Below are positions 33,970-41,786 of a DNA stretch of 64,000 bases, one piece after another (position 1 is the stretch's first letter; each line of letters begins with the position of its first letter). Origin of the DNA: Paenibacillus tyrphae (GTDB lineage: Bacteria; Bacillota; Bacilli; Paenibacillales; NBRC-103111); contig NZ_BSDJ01000003.1 in assembly GCF_027925525.1 (NCBI RefSeq), positions 306,296 through 370,295 on the forward strand, written 5' to 3'. The position numbers and the translations under genes were made by a program. The notes beneath the pieces were generated by a model. It was not told the origin of the DNA and ran no database searches. It saw nothing but the letters and a program-made list of their open reading frames with translations.

Positions 33970-34611
33970 TTAGGGACGCGGTCTGAACATGCAATAGATG
34001 GTAACGGTACCTAATTTCCTCTTCTCTACGAGCCGGTATCCGAACCTCTCATACAGGAGAACGTTGTCCTCATTTTCCGTGTCCAATCCGATGCCCGCAG
34101 ATGTCGGGTCCTGATCTGCAAGCGCATGAACTTCGTTTAGCAGCAGCTTGCCCAGCCCTGTCCCTTGATGCTTGGGATCCACACCCACAAATACCAAATA
34201 ATGATGAGGGACGGAGGGGCGGACGGATGTCGTGAGCCGCATATACTCATTGATCAAAGCAAACGAGCGCGGCGGAACTTGACAGAACAGCCTGATTGCC
34301 CGGCAGAGGAATCGCGCTTTTGCAAGGAATCCCGCATCGTTATAGCTTGTCGGAAGCTCCACGCATGCGGCGCCCCGCAGCGTACCTTGTTCTTGAACGC
34401 CGATAAGCATTTCCTGCAGCAGCAGGCTCTTGTGAAATAGAAAACTAAAAAAATGCCTGATATGAATGGATCGCCTTGCGCCTGGAAACAGATGGCGGAA
34501 CATCGGATCATCGGAGAAGGCTTTTGGCAAAATATCCCTAGCTTGGGTGGCGTGAGCAGTCCCTAAACGGATAATTTCCCGGCTGCAGGTTAAATGGTCC
34601 CGGTCCGTCAT
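33970..34611 (-). CDS. GNAT-family N-acetyltransferase
   Basis: The 213-residue acetyltransferase has the acetyl-CoA signature VGVDPKHQGTGLGKLLLNEV and a C-terminal NVLLYERFGYRLVEKRKL, as in the FR47/Eis-like branch. AAGGGAG lies nine bases before the ATG and overlaps the end of the upstream membrane-protein gene, three bases separating stop and start. It is the last gene of a TetR-controlled group. Acceptor unknown. Confidence 0.87.
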   Translation of the reverse strand: MTDRDHLTCSREIIRLGTAHATQARDILPKAFSDDPMFRHLFPGARRSIHIRHFFSFLFHKSLLLQEMLIGVQEQGTLRGAACVELPTSYNDAGFLAKARFLCRAIRLFCQVPPRSFALINEYMRLTTSVRPSVPHHYLVFVGVDPKHQGTGLGKLLLNEVHALADQDPTSAGIGLDTENEDNVLLYERFGYRLVEKRKLGTVTIYCMFRPRP

Positions 34612-34614
34612 CTT

Positions 34615-35169
34615 CTAATGCTCCCTTCGCGCATAATGATCCACTGCGAAGCTGAACACGACTTTAAAGATATAGAAAAACAGCATGACGAGGAGAAGCT
34701 TGGGGATAGAGCCGAACAACAGCAGCAGACCGGCAAACCCGGTGCATACGAAAACCGCCGCTATCGTTCGTTGAGCCGGATGCCCGAGGAGGGCATTCAC
34801 GATAAAAGACGATACGATCGTATAGCCCCAGACGAAGAGGCAGGGAATAAAATGTTCCCCCAAGACGGCAGCGAGCAGAACGGGTTGAACATGAATGGCG
34901 ATAAACACCAGACGTGCCACCGGATGAGCCTGATAGTGGTTATTGGTCGATAGCGTGAAGTTGGCAATAACGCCACCGTGGATGTCGAGCGCCAAGAGCA
35001 GAATGGCAAACAGCTGCCATAGGACGAGCCCGCTCCACTCGGAATACGTCAGAGCAAGGAGCGCCGCGCTCATGCCGACGCCAAAACCTAAAGTTAGCGC
35101 CAACTCCAAGACGGTCGATCTTTTGCCGAACACTTCGTGAAAAAAAGCCGGGATGTTTACAGGTTTCAT
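34615..35169 (-). CDS. Integral membrane protein, 184 aa
   Basis: About five or six hydrophobic helices span the protein (for example VLELALTLGFGVGMSAALLAL, LVLWQLFAILLLALDIHGGVI, LVFIAIHVQPVLLAAVLG, IAAVFVCTGFAGLLLLFG). The family is not recognised. AGGAGGA precedes the ATG. It follows the TetR gene after a palindromic operator and precedes GNAT, so all three are probably co-regulated. Confidence 0.78.
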   Translation of the reverse strand: MKPVNIPAFFHEVFGKRSTVLELALTLGFGVGMSAALLALTYSEWSGLVLWQLFAILLLALDIHGGVIANFTLSTNNHYQAHPVARLVFIAIHVQPVLLAAVLGEHFIPCLFVWGYTIVSSFIVNALLGHPAQRTIAAVFVCTGFAGLLLLFGSIPKLLLVMLFFYIFKVVFSFAVDHYARREH

Positions 35170-35195
35170 GACAAATCCTCCTCAGATTTAAAATA

Positions 35196-35213
35196 TGACC
35201 GTTCGAACGGTCA
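35196..35213. promoter_or_regulatory. TetR operator, site 1 (perfect palindrome)
   Basis: TGACCGTTCGAACGGTCA is a perfect 18-base palindrome placed 27 bases upstream of the membrane-protein start and just downstream of the TetR stop. It resembles site 2 at 35884-35901. Confidence 0.7.
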
Positions 35214-35237
35214 GTTTTATGTGAAACGATCTCCGGC

Positions 35238-35852
35238 TTACACCGGGGAGTCGTCTTCGGCTAAGTGTCGGCAGAGCATGCTAACTTGCAGCTGCCAAGC
35301 TTGTTCGTACAACTGACCGTTTCCATTCAGCAAATAATGTAGGCCCATGCCGTCCATGAGCGAAAAGAGAAGCGCAGTCATGGAATCCAGCGTTTTTTCG
35401 TCGAGGGGACGGGGAGCCAGCCGGTTGAGCTGATGGTGTAAAAGCTCGGTTATTTTATTGGTACAGCTTAGGAGGGCTTCCCGATACTCCGGATTGAACA
35501 TGCCCTCATGATAAAAGGAGAAGAAGGCTTTGAACACTTTGAGATAAGGTTCAGGCACTCGGAATACGGACTGTCCGACCTGATGAAGAAACTGCTCCAA
35601 ATCCCGATATTCCCGTGCCAGCGGCTCAAGAAGCTCGTCGAACAAAATGTGTAGGACGCCGTAAAGGATTTCATCGATGGATTTGAAATGGTGAAATATA
35701 TTGCTCTTGCTCACGCCTGTCAGCTGCGCGAGCTTGGCCGCCGATACCTCTTTGATGCCGTGGTCCGAAATGATGGTGATCGCAGCGTGTAAAATTCGTA
35801 TCCGGGTTTGTTCGCCCTTTTCCATGCGCTTATCTTGTACTTTGGGTTCCAT
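35238..35852 (-). CDS. TetR-family transcriptional regulator
   Basis: The 204-residue repressor has the N-terminal TetR helix-turn-helix (TRIRILHAAITIISDHGIKEVSAAKLAQLTGVSKSNIFHHFKSIDE) and a helical ligand-binding C-terminus. The ATG at 35852 follows AAAGGAG; upstream in-frame starts lack a site. Two related 18-base sites flank the gene, so it likely represses itself and the membrane protein/GNAT genes. Confidence 0.9.
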   Translation of the reverse strand: MEPKVQDKRMEKGEQTRIRILHAAITIISDHGIKEVSAAKLAQLTGVSKSNIFHHFKSIDEILYGVLHILFDELLEPLAREYRDLEQFLHQVGQSVFRVPEPYLKVFKAFFSFYHEGMFNPEYREALLSCTNKITELLHHQLNRLAPRPLDEKTLDSMTALLFSLMDGMGLHYLLNGNGQLYEQAWQLQVSMLCRHLAEDDSPV

Positions 35853-35883
35853 GGCGAAGCTCCTTTCCGGATCATTATATAAC

Positions 35884-35901
35884 TGACCAACCGGACAGTC
35901 A
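35884..35901. promoter_or_regulatory. TetR operator, site 2 (imperfect palindrome)
   Basis: TGACCAACCGGACAGTCA shares the outer TGACC/GTCA arms and 13 of 18 positions with site 1. It lies 32 bases before the TetR start codon. Confidence 0.55.
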
Positions 35902-36116
35902 ATATACTGATGATGTACAGATCGATGATTCAAAAGTGATACGGGCTGGCAGGAGAGTGAAAAAACAGGTCCAATTTACCAGAAATATTGACAAATTGTG
36001 TCGAAAATCACATTGAAATGCCCTGCTTTTACCAGATATCATATAGTACATGCCAGATGGACGGGTAACCGTTGAATGCGCGTAAAAATTTTTTTAGCGG
36101 GAGTGGAAGTTTTGGT

Positions 36117-36743
36117 ATGCTGACAAATTCAGAGCTTCGCCGGATGGCGAGGGAAAGCTTGCAAGGCAACTGGGTGAACGCGGTTCTTGGCGTTTTCATT
36201 TATGGGATTATTCTTTCCGTGATGGCGAACATTCCGTTGATCGGATGGATTGGCGCTATCGTGATTACCGGACCTTTGACGTACGGCCTGTACGGTTATT
36301 ACCTGGGCACGATTCGCGGCGAACTGACGTCGGTCAGCAATTTGTTCGACGGATTCAATAACAACCAGTTCGGGAATGCCTTCGTTTTAAATCTTGTGTC
36401 GGGCATCTTCATTTTCTTGTGGTCGCTGCTTCTTATTGTACCGGGGATTATTGCGGCTTTAAGCTACTCGCAAGCGTATTTCATTATGCGCGACAATCCG
36501 GGAATGCCGGCCCTCGATGCTTTGCGTCAAAGCAAGGAAATGATGAACGGACACAAGACCCGGCTGTTCATGCTGTTCTTGAGCTTTATCGGATGGATTG
36601 TGCTCGGGATGATTCCGTTCGGCTTCGGCTTGCTTTGGGTGCAGCCGTACATCTATGCGGCCATGGCTGCTTTCTATGAGGAATTGAAAAACCAGAATTT
36701 TGCCACGCCCTATGAGGAAGCGCCTCGCAGCTATACTCTCTAA
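36117..36743 (+). CDS. DUF975 membrane protein
   Basis: The 208-residue polytopic protein matches DUF975: an N-terminal LTNSELRRMARESLQGNW helix, several membrane helices, TYGLYGYYLGTIRGE, the FLWSLLLIVPGIIAALSYSQAYFIMRDNP core and the SKEMMNGHKTRLFML motif. The ATG at 36117 is preceded by GGGAGTGGAAG; the start at 36072 has none. Function unknown. Confidence 0.85.
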   Translation: MLTNSELRRMARESLQGNWVNAVLGVFIYGIILSVMANIPLIGWIGAIVITGPLTYGLYGYYLGTIRGELTSVSNLFDGFNNNQFGNAFVLNLVSGIFIFLWSLLLIVPGIIAALSYSQAYFIMRDNPGMPALDALRQSKEMMNGHKTRLFMLFLSFIGWIVLGMIPFGFGLLWVQPYIYAAMAAFYEELKNQNFATPYEEAPRSYTL

Positions 36744-36801
36744 TTTGCCATAATCGCGGGCAAATCCGGAGCGGGTTTCCGGCAGGCGTATAACAAAAAC
36801 A

Positions 36802-36843
36802 GAGCTGTCTTCGTCGAATGACGTCAGGCGGCTCTATTTTTTT
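36802..36843 (+). terminator. Terminator of the DUF975 gene
   Basis: AGAGC...GTC and GAC...GCTCT form a stem followed by ATTTTTTTG. Confidence 0.7.
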
Positions 36844-36909
36844 GCGCTTATGTAATGATTTCGTGATGCCTGAGTGCAGCATTCTGTGCCCTTCATCCGC
36901 TAAAGACGG

Positions 36910-36980
36910 AAAGCCCTGCAGGCTTGTCTGATCGGCTGTTCGTTGGAACGAACGCAGAGCAGACAAACGCTCAGGGCTTT
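36910..36980. repeat. Three-tier nested inverted repeat
   Basis: Three perfect nested stems occur in 71 bases: AAAGCCCTG/CAGGGCTTT (9), TTGTCTG/CAGACAA (7) and GTTCGTT/AACGAAC (7), with small internal loops. It lies between the DUF975 and NlpC/P60 genes. It lacks a proper T-tract on either strand, so it is either a weak terminator of the NlpC gene or another structured element. Confidence 0.6.
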
Positions 36981-37016
36981 CGAAGGTACGGGAAACTTCC
37001 GTTCAGGTCATTAAAG

Positions 37017-37484
37017 TTACTTGTCAGTCATCACTTGCTTGTACTGCTCGTCCGACAGGACGCGCCGCGCCGTGACGTAACGCTTGGCGTAATAGGATTC
37101 ACTGAGTTTCGTAACAGTGACGCCTTGATCCGTAGCGGAGTGATAGAACTTGCCTTCGCCTACGTATACGCCTACATGGGAGATCCCTTTGCCGTCGGTG
37201 TTGAAGAACACCAGGTCACCGGGACGAAGCTGGTCTTTGGCCACCTCGGTACCAAGCTCGGCTTGGCCTTTGGACGTATGCGGCAGATCGACGCCGAATT
37301 TGTCGAATACCCACGAAGTGTAACCCGAGCAATCGAAGCCTTTGGTTGTGGTGCCCGCGTACTTGTAGGGCGTGCCCATAGCCTCGTTAACCGCTGAGCT
37401 TAGTGGGGTTTCCGCAAAGACGCTACCGACGGAAATGCTGCAAAACAAGGTCAAAGAAAATGCAAAACCTACAAGCTTTTTCAA
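37017..37484 (-). CDS. Secreted NlpC/P60 cell-wall hydrolase
   Basis: The 155-residue protein has a signal peptide (cleavage likely after VFA, residue 24) and then only the catalytic NlpC/P60 domain: C52 (FDCSGY), H103 (ISHVGVYVG) and H115 (FYHSA). It should cut D-glutamyl-meso-diaminopimelate bonds in peptidoglycan. No LysM or SH3 domain is present. The start is a TTG with AAGGGG seven bases upstream. Expression is controlled by the c-di-AMP riboswitch just before it, a known link between c-di-AMP and wall hydrolases. Confidence 0.92.
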   Translation of the reverse strand: MKKLVGFAFSLTLFCSISVGSVFAETPLSSAVNEAMGTPYKYAGTTTKGFDCSGYTSWVFDKFGVDLPHTSKGQAELGTEVAKDQLRPGDLVFFNTDGKGISHVGVYVGEGKFYHSATDQGVTVTKLSESYYAKRYVTARRVLSDEQYKQVMTDK

Positions 37485-37490
37485 AGAAGT

Positions 37491-37640
37491 TTCCCCTTCC
37501 GGTGCCTACGAGGTTAGCTTGAGGGTTCGGTTGAAGGTTCCCTATGATCACTCTACTGCGAGATCAATTCACCCAAAAATGGATCCCCCGTTTTCTGCGA
37601 ACAGAAATTCGGCCAAATTTTCTTTTTTTAATTCCGAGTA
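37491..37640 (-). ncRNA. c-di-AMP riboswitch (ydaO/yuaA type)
   Basis: The minus-strand leader carries the conserved elements of this aptamer in order: GGGGGATCC, TTTTTGGGTGAAT, ATAGGGAACCTTC, CCGAACCC, AGCTAACCTCGTAGGC and a final GGAAGGGGA. It ends only a few bases before the TTG start, and AAGGGG of the start is part of the last element. There is no room for a separate terminator, so control is probably translational. The 5' boundary is approximate. Confidence 0.85.
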
Positions 37641-37730
37641 CATATATTCGAGCCGACATGACGTTTTCCTCCCTTTGTCACATAATTGTCACAAAATCAA
37701 TGTTTATTTATGAAACTTTTTGTTTATAAG

Positions 37731-37774
37731 CCAAAAAGAACGTCATCTCCCGGCACTTTCGGAAGAAGACGTTC
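37731..37774 (-). terminator. Terminator of the M1 peptidase-membrane protein operon
   Basis: GAACGTC and GACGTTC, with an inner CC/GG extension, form a stem followed on the minus strand by TTTTTGG. Confidence 0.75.
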
Positions 37775-37816
37775 CTAATATTTTGTCATTATTTAACTTT
37801 ATGAGGGGGAATGGGG

Positions 37817-38629
37817 CTATGCCTTCTCTGCCCAAAGTGCATACTGCGTACCGATCTCCCATATCTTGAAAAACGTTTGCACCAGCCGGTACGCCTGCAT
37901 GAGAACGAGTGCCGCGAAGCCGGCCCACCAGAAAGACGACACCATCACGGCCGCGGACAGTACAAGCGATAGGGTGGCGACCGCCAGCGCGGCCAGCACG
38001 ATGACCGGCAGATGCCGGAAGGCGAACAGCAGCGTGTACAGCGGGGACCTTCCGTCCGTTTTGCCGATCTGCAGGAACAGGAACAACAGCTGCAGCAGGA
38101 ACAGGTAAGCGACGTACAAGGCCAAGGCAGGCAGCAGCGCTTGCCCCAGTGAAGCGTAGGAGGCATGGACGGCGTATTGCTTGGCAACGTGAGGCGCAAG
38201 CCAGTAAAACGGGCCGATCGACAGAACGAGCTGGAGCGCATACAGCCCGAGGAACGGTAAGAACAGCTTGCGGATGCCGGTCATAAACCGGTAGCCCGCA
38301 TTTAGTTCCCCGTGTTGAAGGGAGTAGAAAACTCCGGCGTTCAGCGCGGGATGCAGCAGCATCCGGAGCCCGAGCAGGCCGAGCCCCGTCCATAGGTAGG
38401 GTACGATCAGGTCGGTTTTCATCAACTGAAATTGGCCCTCCACCCAGAACAGCTGTACCGACTCGCCGGGAAGTGCTCCGCCGGGATACCGGTGAAGGAG
38501 GGGGAGCACGACCGACTGAATGAGTTTATACAAGACGACGCCCCAAAGCAGATTGTAGAAAAATAGCGCGAAGACGGCGAACGGCTGATACCAGGCGATG
38601 GCCCAGCCCTTTTTGATCCGATTCCACAT
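37817..38629 (-). CDS. Polytopic membrane protein, 270 aa
   Basis: The protein has about six to seven hydrophobic helices and short basic loops; the family is not recognised. Start: the third in-frame codon choice, ATG at 38629, has GAGG eight bases upstream, while the GTG at 38638 and the ATG at 38635 are too close to it. It begins within a few bases of the stop of the M1 peptidase gene, so the two are co-translated and probably act together at the membrane. Confidence 0.75.
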   Translation of the reverse strand: MWNRIKKGWAIAWYQPFAVFALFFYNLLWGVVLYKLIQSVVLPLLHRYPGGALPGESVQLFWVEGQFQLMKTDLIVPYLWTGLGLLGLRMLLHPALNAGVFYSLQHGELNAGYRFMTGIRKLFLPFLGLYALQLVLSIGPFYWLAPHVAKQYAVHASYASLGQALLPALALYVAYLFLLQLLFLFLQIGKTDGRSPLYTLLFAFRHLPVIVLAALAVATLSLVLSAAVMVSSFWWAGFAALVLMQAYRLVQTFFKIWEIGTQYALWAEKA

Positions 38630-38639
38630 GTTCATCACC

Positions 38640-40850
38640 TCACCAGACGACCCAGCCGAACAAGGTCTCCAAAAATTTGACGATCCCCATGTTCCATCGA
38701 ACGGACAGCTTGGTATCGACCTCCGTTTTCATAAAGCTGTTGATCCGCTTGTTTTCCAGTACGATCGAATGCTGCGGATCGAGGGCTACCCAAGCGAGCG
38801 GAGAGGCGTGGTTCAGCTTCATAATTACTTCGCTGTCGACACCGTCCCACGTCTTATCCAGCTCCGAGCCGTCGGCGAAGCGAAAGCGGATCGGCACATT
38901 GTGGTAGGTTCCGTCCAGCTTGCGAAGCTGCACGCTGTTCTCATAGACGGGCTGCCCGTTTTCGGTCGCTTTCCGGACCTTGATTCCGGTGACGGCGTAA
39001 TCGACCATCATGCCGTTATAGATGAATTGATGGAAAAAGTCCTGCCAGCTTATTTTCGTTACGTCCTCGACCGTCCTTTGAAAATCGGCCGTACCCGGAT
39101 GCTTGAACTTCCAGCGCTGGAAATAGGTGCGCAAAATTTTATCCATCGTCTCCAGCCCGGCCTGCCGTTCCATCGCCTTAAGCACAAGCTTGGCGCGGGT
39201 GTAGACATTCTCGGCGTATTGATTGTGTCCGCTGTAGCCCCACGAATGCAGCTTGAGCGCCGCCGGATTCGTAATGTAGCTCGATTCGACGAGCAGGTTC
39301 GGGCGCACGCCGTATTCCGCTTCCATGATCCGGTCTTCGGCATACGAAGTGAAGCCTTCGTCGAGCCATGCTTCCTCGAATTCATTGCTGGCCACCATCC
39401 CGTACCAGAACTGGTGGCCGATCTCGTGCACGACGACCCGTTCAAGCTCCAGAGACGGGTTTTCCTCAGCGGCTCCCCAGGCGGTCACGAGCGTTGGATA
39501 CTCCATGCCTCCGGCACCGTTGCCGTCTGCGGGCGGCACGACGATCGACAAGGTCGAATACGGGTAGCTGCCGTACCATTGGGAGTAGCGGGCCAGCGCT
39601 TTTTTGGCGGCGGTCATGTAGCGGGCCTTGAGACGCTCATGCTTCGGATCGAGATACAGCTTGATGCGGACGCCGGGCAGATGGGGGGTCGCGTAAGGCT
39701 CTTCGAAATAAACGAAATGCGGCGAGGCCGACCAGGCAAAATCATGCACGTCGTCGGCATAGAAGGTGTAGGTTCTCGTTTTGCCGTCATCGGCGACAGG
39801 TTTGGTGGGGAAGCCGGTGGCCGCTACGGTATAAGCGGAGGGAACCTTCAGCTTGACGTCGAAGATGCCGAAGTCCGAATAAAATTCCGAGTTACCGTGA
39901 TACTGGTGCAGGTTCCAGCCTTCGTCCGCCCGGCCGCGGACTCCTTTGGGTTCATATACGGCAACCTTCGGAAACCATTGCCCGGCCATGACGAAATCTC
40001 CGGCATACCCCATCCGGGCGAACACCTGCGGCAGCTTGACCGAAAAATCGGTGCGGAGCGTTACCTTCTCGCCGGGTCCGACTGCTTTGGGCAGCGGCAC
40101 CTTGATCAGCGTCCGGTCGTCCTTGTTCCCGTCGTCCGGCTGGACGTACTCGATCCGGTCGCCGAGCTCGATTTCGTTGCCGTCCAGCGTCTTGATCGAG
40201 CTGACGGTCATGCCTCCGAAGCTGCCTTCCTTGCTCGCGTCATGCCGCAGCTTTCCGCCGGACTCCTTCATGAAGGTCGATTTCTTCGATTCGAAGGCGT
40301 TCGGATACAAATGAAAATACAATTCCTGAACGGGTACGCTTCCAGGGTTTTTCCAGGTCAATGCCGCCGTGCCGCGGATCGATTTGCCCTGCGCGTCCAG
40401 CTCCGCGCTCAGATGATATTCCACGATTCGCTCGCTAAGCGGCTTCGGAGCCGGCTTCTCCGCCGGGCGGGCCGGCAGGCTGGGCGGCGCGGGCGGAGGC
40501 GCGACCGGTTCGTTCAAGCGCGCGTTGACCGGGAGCGCTCCGCCCGAGGGCAGGAAGATGCCCGTAGACGAGCCGTCCGCTTGTCCTCTGGCGGAAGGCC
40601 AGCGGGGCGCGGCGACGACGGCGCGCCCCGTCGTCGAAGGGACCGGCTTGAGCATCGTCAGCGGGTTCGCCGGTTCGTCTGCAGGTAAGACGGCAGGAAT
40701 GGCGGCATCTGCGGGCAGCAGCCACCCTGCCGCCGACTTGAGCGGCTGCGGGCCGGATTCCGGCAGGACGTTCGTCAGCAGCGTGGCCGTGAAGGTAAGA
40801 GCAAAGATCGAGCCCCATGTTGCGATTCGGTAGCCGAGTCGTATTTTCAT
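38640..40850 (-). CDS. M1-family zinc metallopeptidase, membrane-anchored
   Basis: The 736-residue protein has an N-terminal signal/anchor helix (about 8-28), a Pro/Ala-rich linker (about 35-135), then the M1 fold: GGMEYP (GAMEN-like), the zinc motif HEIGH at about 475 and the third ligand E in NEFEEAWLDEGF 18-19 residues later, plus the catalytic tyrosine region. It is probably outside the membrane and removes residues from peptide N-termini. GGGGTG lies eight bases before the ATG. It is coupled to the membrane protein downstream. Confidence 0.88.
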   Translation of the reverse strand: MKIRLGYRIATWGSIFALTFTATLLTNVLPESGPQPLKSAAGWLLPADAAIPAVLPADEPANPLTMLKPVPSTTGRAVVAAPRWPSARGQADGSSTGIFLPSGGALPVNARLNEPVAPPPAPPSLPARPAEKPAPKPLSERIVEYHLSAELDAQGKSIRGTAALTWKNPGSVPVQELYFHLYPNAFESKKSTFMKESGGKLRHDASKEGSFGGMTVSSIKTLDGNEIELGDRIEYVQPDDGNKDDRTLIKVPLPKAVGPGEKVTLRTDFSVKLPQVFARMGYAGDFVMAGQWFPKVAVYEPKGVRGRADEGWNLHQYHGNSEFYSDFGIFDVKLKVPSAYTVAATGFPTKPVADDGKTRTYTFYADDVHDFAWSASPHFVYFEEPYATPHLPGVRIKLYLDPKHERLKARYMTAAKKALARYSQWYGSYPYSTLSIVVPPADGNGAGGMEYPTLVTAWGAAEENPSLELERVVVHEIGHQFWYGMVASNEFEEAWLDEGFTSYAEDRIMEAEYGVRPNLLVESSYITNPAALKLHSWGYSGHNQYAENVYTRAKLVLKAMERQAGLETMDKILRTYFQRWKFKHPGTADFQRTVEDVTKISWQDFFHQFIYNGMMVDYAVTGIKVRKATENGQPVYENSVQLRKLDGTYHNVPIRFRFADGSELDKTWDGVDSEVIMKLNHASPLAWVALDPQHSIVLENKRINSFMKTEVDTKLSVRWNMGIVKFLETLFGWVVW

Positions 40851-40958
40851 CCAATATTCACCCCGTTGACAAGCATCTACAGCATGTATATGTGAGGGGG
40901 ACGAGGATTATTTCTACCGTCCTCAAAAAGAATCGGCGGCTGTTCACAAGAGCTGAAC

Positions 40959-40987
40959 TTGCCGGAGGGACCGCTTTTTAGTACAAT
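40959..40987 (+). promoter_or_regulatory. Sigma-A promoter of ywhD
   Basis: TTGCCG and TACAAT are separated by 17 bases, about 95 bases upstream of the start codon. Confidence 0.55.
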
Positions 40988-41079
40988 TTTGATATCTGCA
41001 GCTTCAGGCTGCCGCTTGGCAGTAGCGGATGGGGACACTTTGGAATAGCTAATTATCACGTGAAACAGGTGGTGCACGG

Positions 41080-41607
41080 ATGGATATAAATGAACAAAAC
41101 GCGCAGGCGGCGGACACGAAGAAGAAGCTGCCGACCTTGAACATCGTCAGCAGCAAGGAGACGAAGCACCGCGGCTTCGGGCAGGGCTCCATCGATCTGA
41201 GCCAGCTCTCCAGCGTCATTATCGACGAGGCGGAGGCGTATCTCGATCTGGGGGCGCTGCACGCGAAGAGCAAGGTGGAGAAAGGCATCAAGTTTACCGT
41301 CAACGCCGATGAAGTGCCGAACGGCCGTCCGTGCTGGATCGTATGGGTGGCGGTCGATTTTAAGGAAGAGGGCAAATACTACGCCGGCGTCACCTCTTGC
41401 GAGATGCGGATCGATACCGAAGCGCGCAAAGGCTGGAAGCTGCTCGTCGACCATGTGAACCGGATGGATTATGCGCTCAAACGCCGCATCATGCTGGACA
41501 ATCTCGGGCCGGAGCAGAAAGCGGCGCTGAAGCAATTGCTGGTGGATAACGATCCGGAGATGTGGCAGCGTTCCGATGCCGCGCTGCATGAAGCGCTGGA
41601 CAATTAA
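41080..41607 (+). CDS. ywhD: YwhD-family protein
   Basis: The 175-residue protein matches the YwhD family of unknown function: GFGQGSIDLSQLSSVIIDEAEAY..., LGALHAKSKVEKGIKF, WIVWVAVDF, YYAGVTSCEMRI and WKLLVDHVNRMDYALKRRI. The start at 41080 has GGTGGTG upstream. In B. subtilis ywhD lies beside pbpG (ywhE), speE (ywhF) and speB (ywhG), the same order as here, which supports the call. Confidence 0.88.
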   Translation: MDINEQNAQAADTKKKLPTLNIVSSKETKHRGFGQGSIDLSQLSSVIIDEAEAYLDLGALHAKSKVEKGIKFTVNADEVPNGRPCWIVWVAVDFKEEGKYYAGVTSCEMRIDTEARKGWKLLVDHVNRMDYALKRRIMLDNLGPEQKAALKQLLVDNDPEMWQRSDAALHEALDN

Positions 41608-41632
41608 AATTTTTGTACATTATGTGACGGTC

Positions 41633-41661
41633 TTGTACCGTTTGCTATAACAATGTATACT
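41633..41661 (+). promoter_or_regulatory. Orphan promoter ahead of a palindrome and terminator
   Basis: TTGTAC and TATACT are 17 bases apart, downstream of ywhD. A 23-base palindrome begins near the expected start point and a terminator follows 35 bases later; no ORF intervenes. Confidence 0.5.
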
Positions 41662-41666
41662 AATGG

Positions 41667-41689
41667 CTAGTATATGCATCATATACTAG
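41667..41689. repeat. Perfect palindrome between ywhD and pbpG
   Basis: CTAGTATATG and CATATACTAG flank a CAT centre. It is placed at the start point of the orphan promoter, like an operator. Confidence 0.6.
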
Positions 41690-41695
41690 GACAGC

Positions 41696-41725
41696 AAAAA
41701 GGCAGACCGTAGGTCTGCCTTTTTG
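41696..41725. terminator. Bidirectional terminator between ywhD and pbpG
   Basis: AAAAAGGCAGACC and GGTCTGCCTTTTT form a perfect stem with a GTA loop and give a T-tract on both strands. Confidence 0.9.
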
Positions 41726-41786
41726 TGTTTCCGCTAACAATACATTTTCTGCCTGCCTTGCGCCATCCTTTTTCGTTCCCCGGCTT

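Noticed and set aside
37578..37673. 31-codon ORF with GGGAGG upstream in the NlpC leader (minus strand)
   Set aside because: It overlaps the c-di-AMP aptamer, whose conserved bases explain the sequence; coding is unlikely.
38598..40688. 696-codon plus-strand frame opposite the M1 peptidase
   Set aside because: Antisense shadow; the minus strand has HEIGH, GGMEYP and a signal helix.
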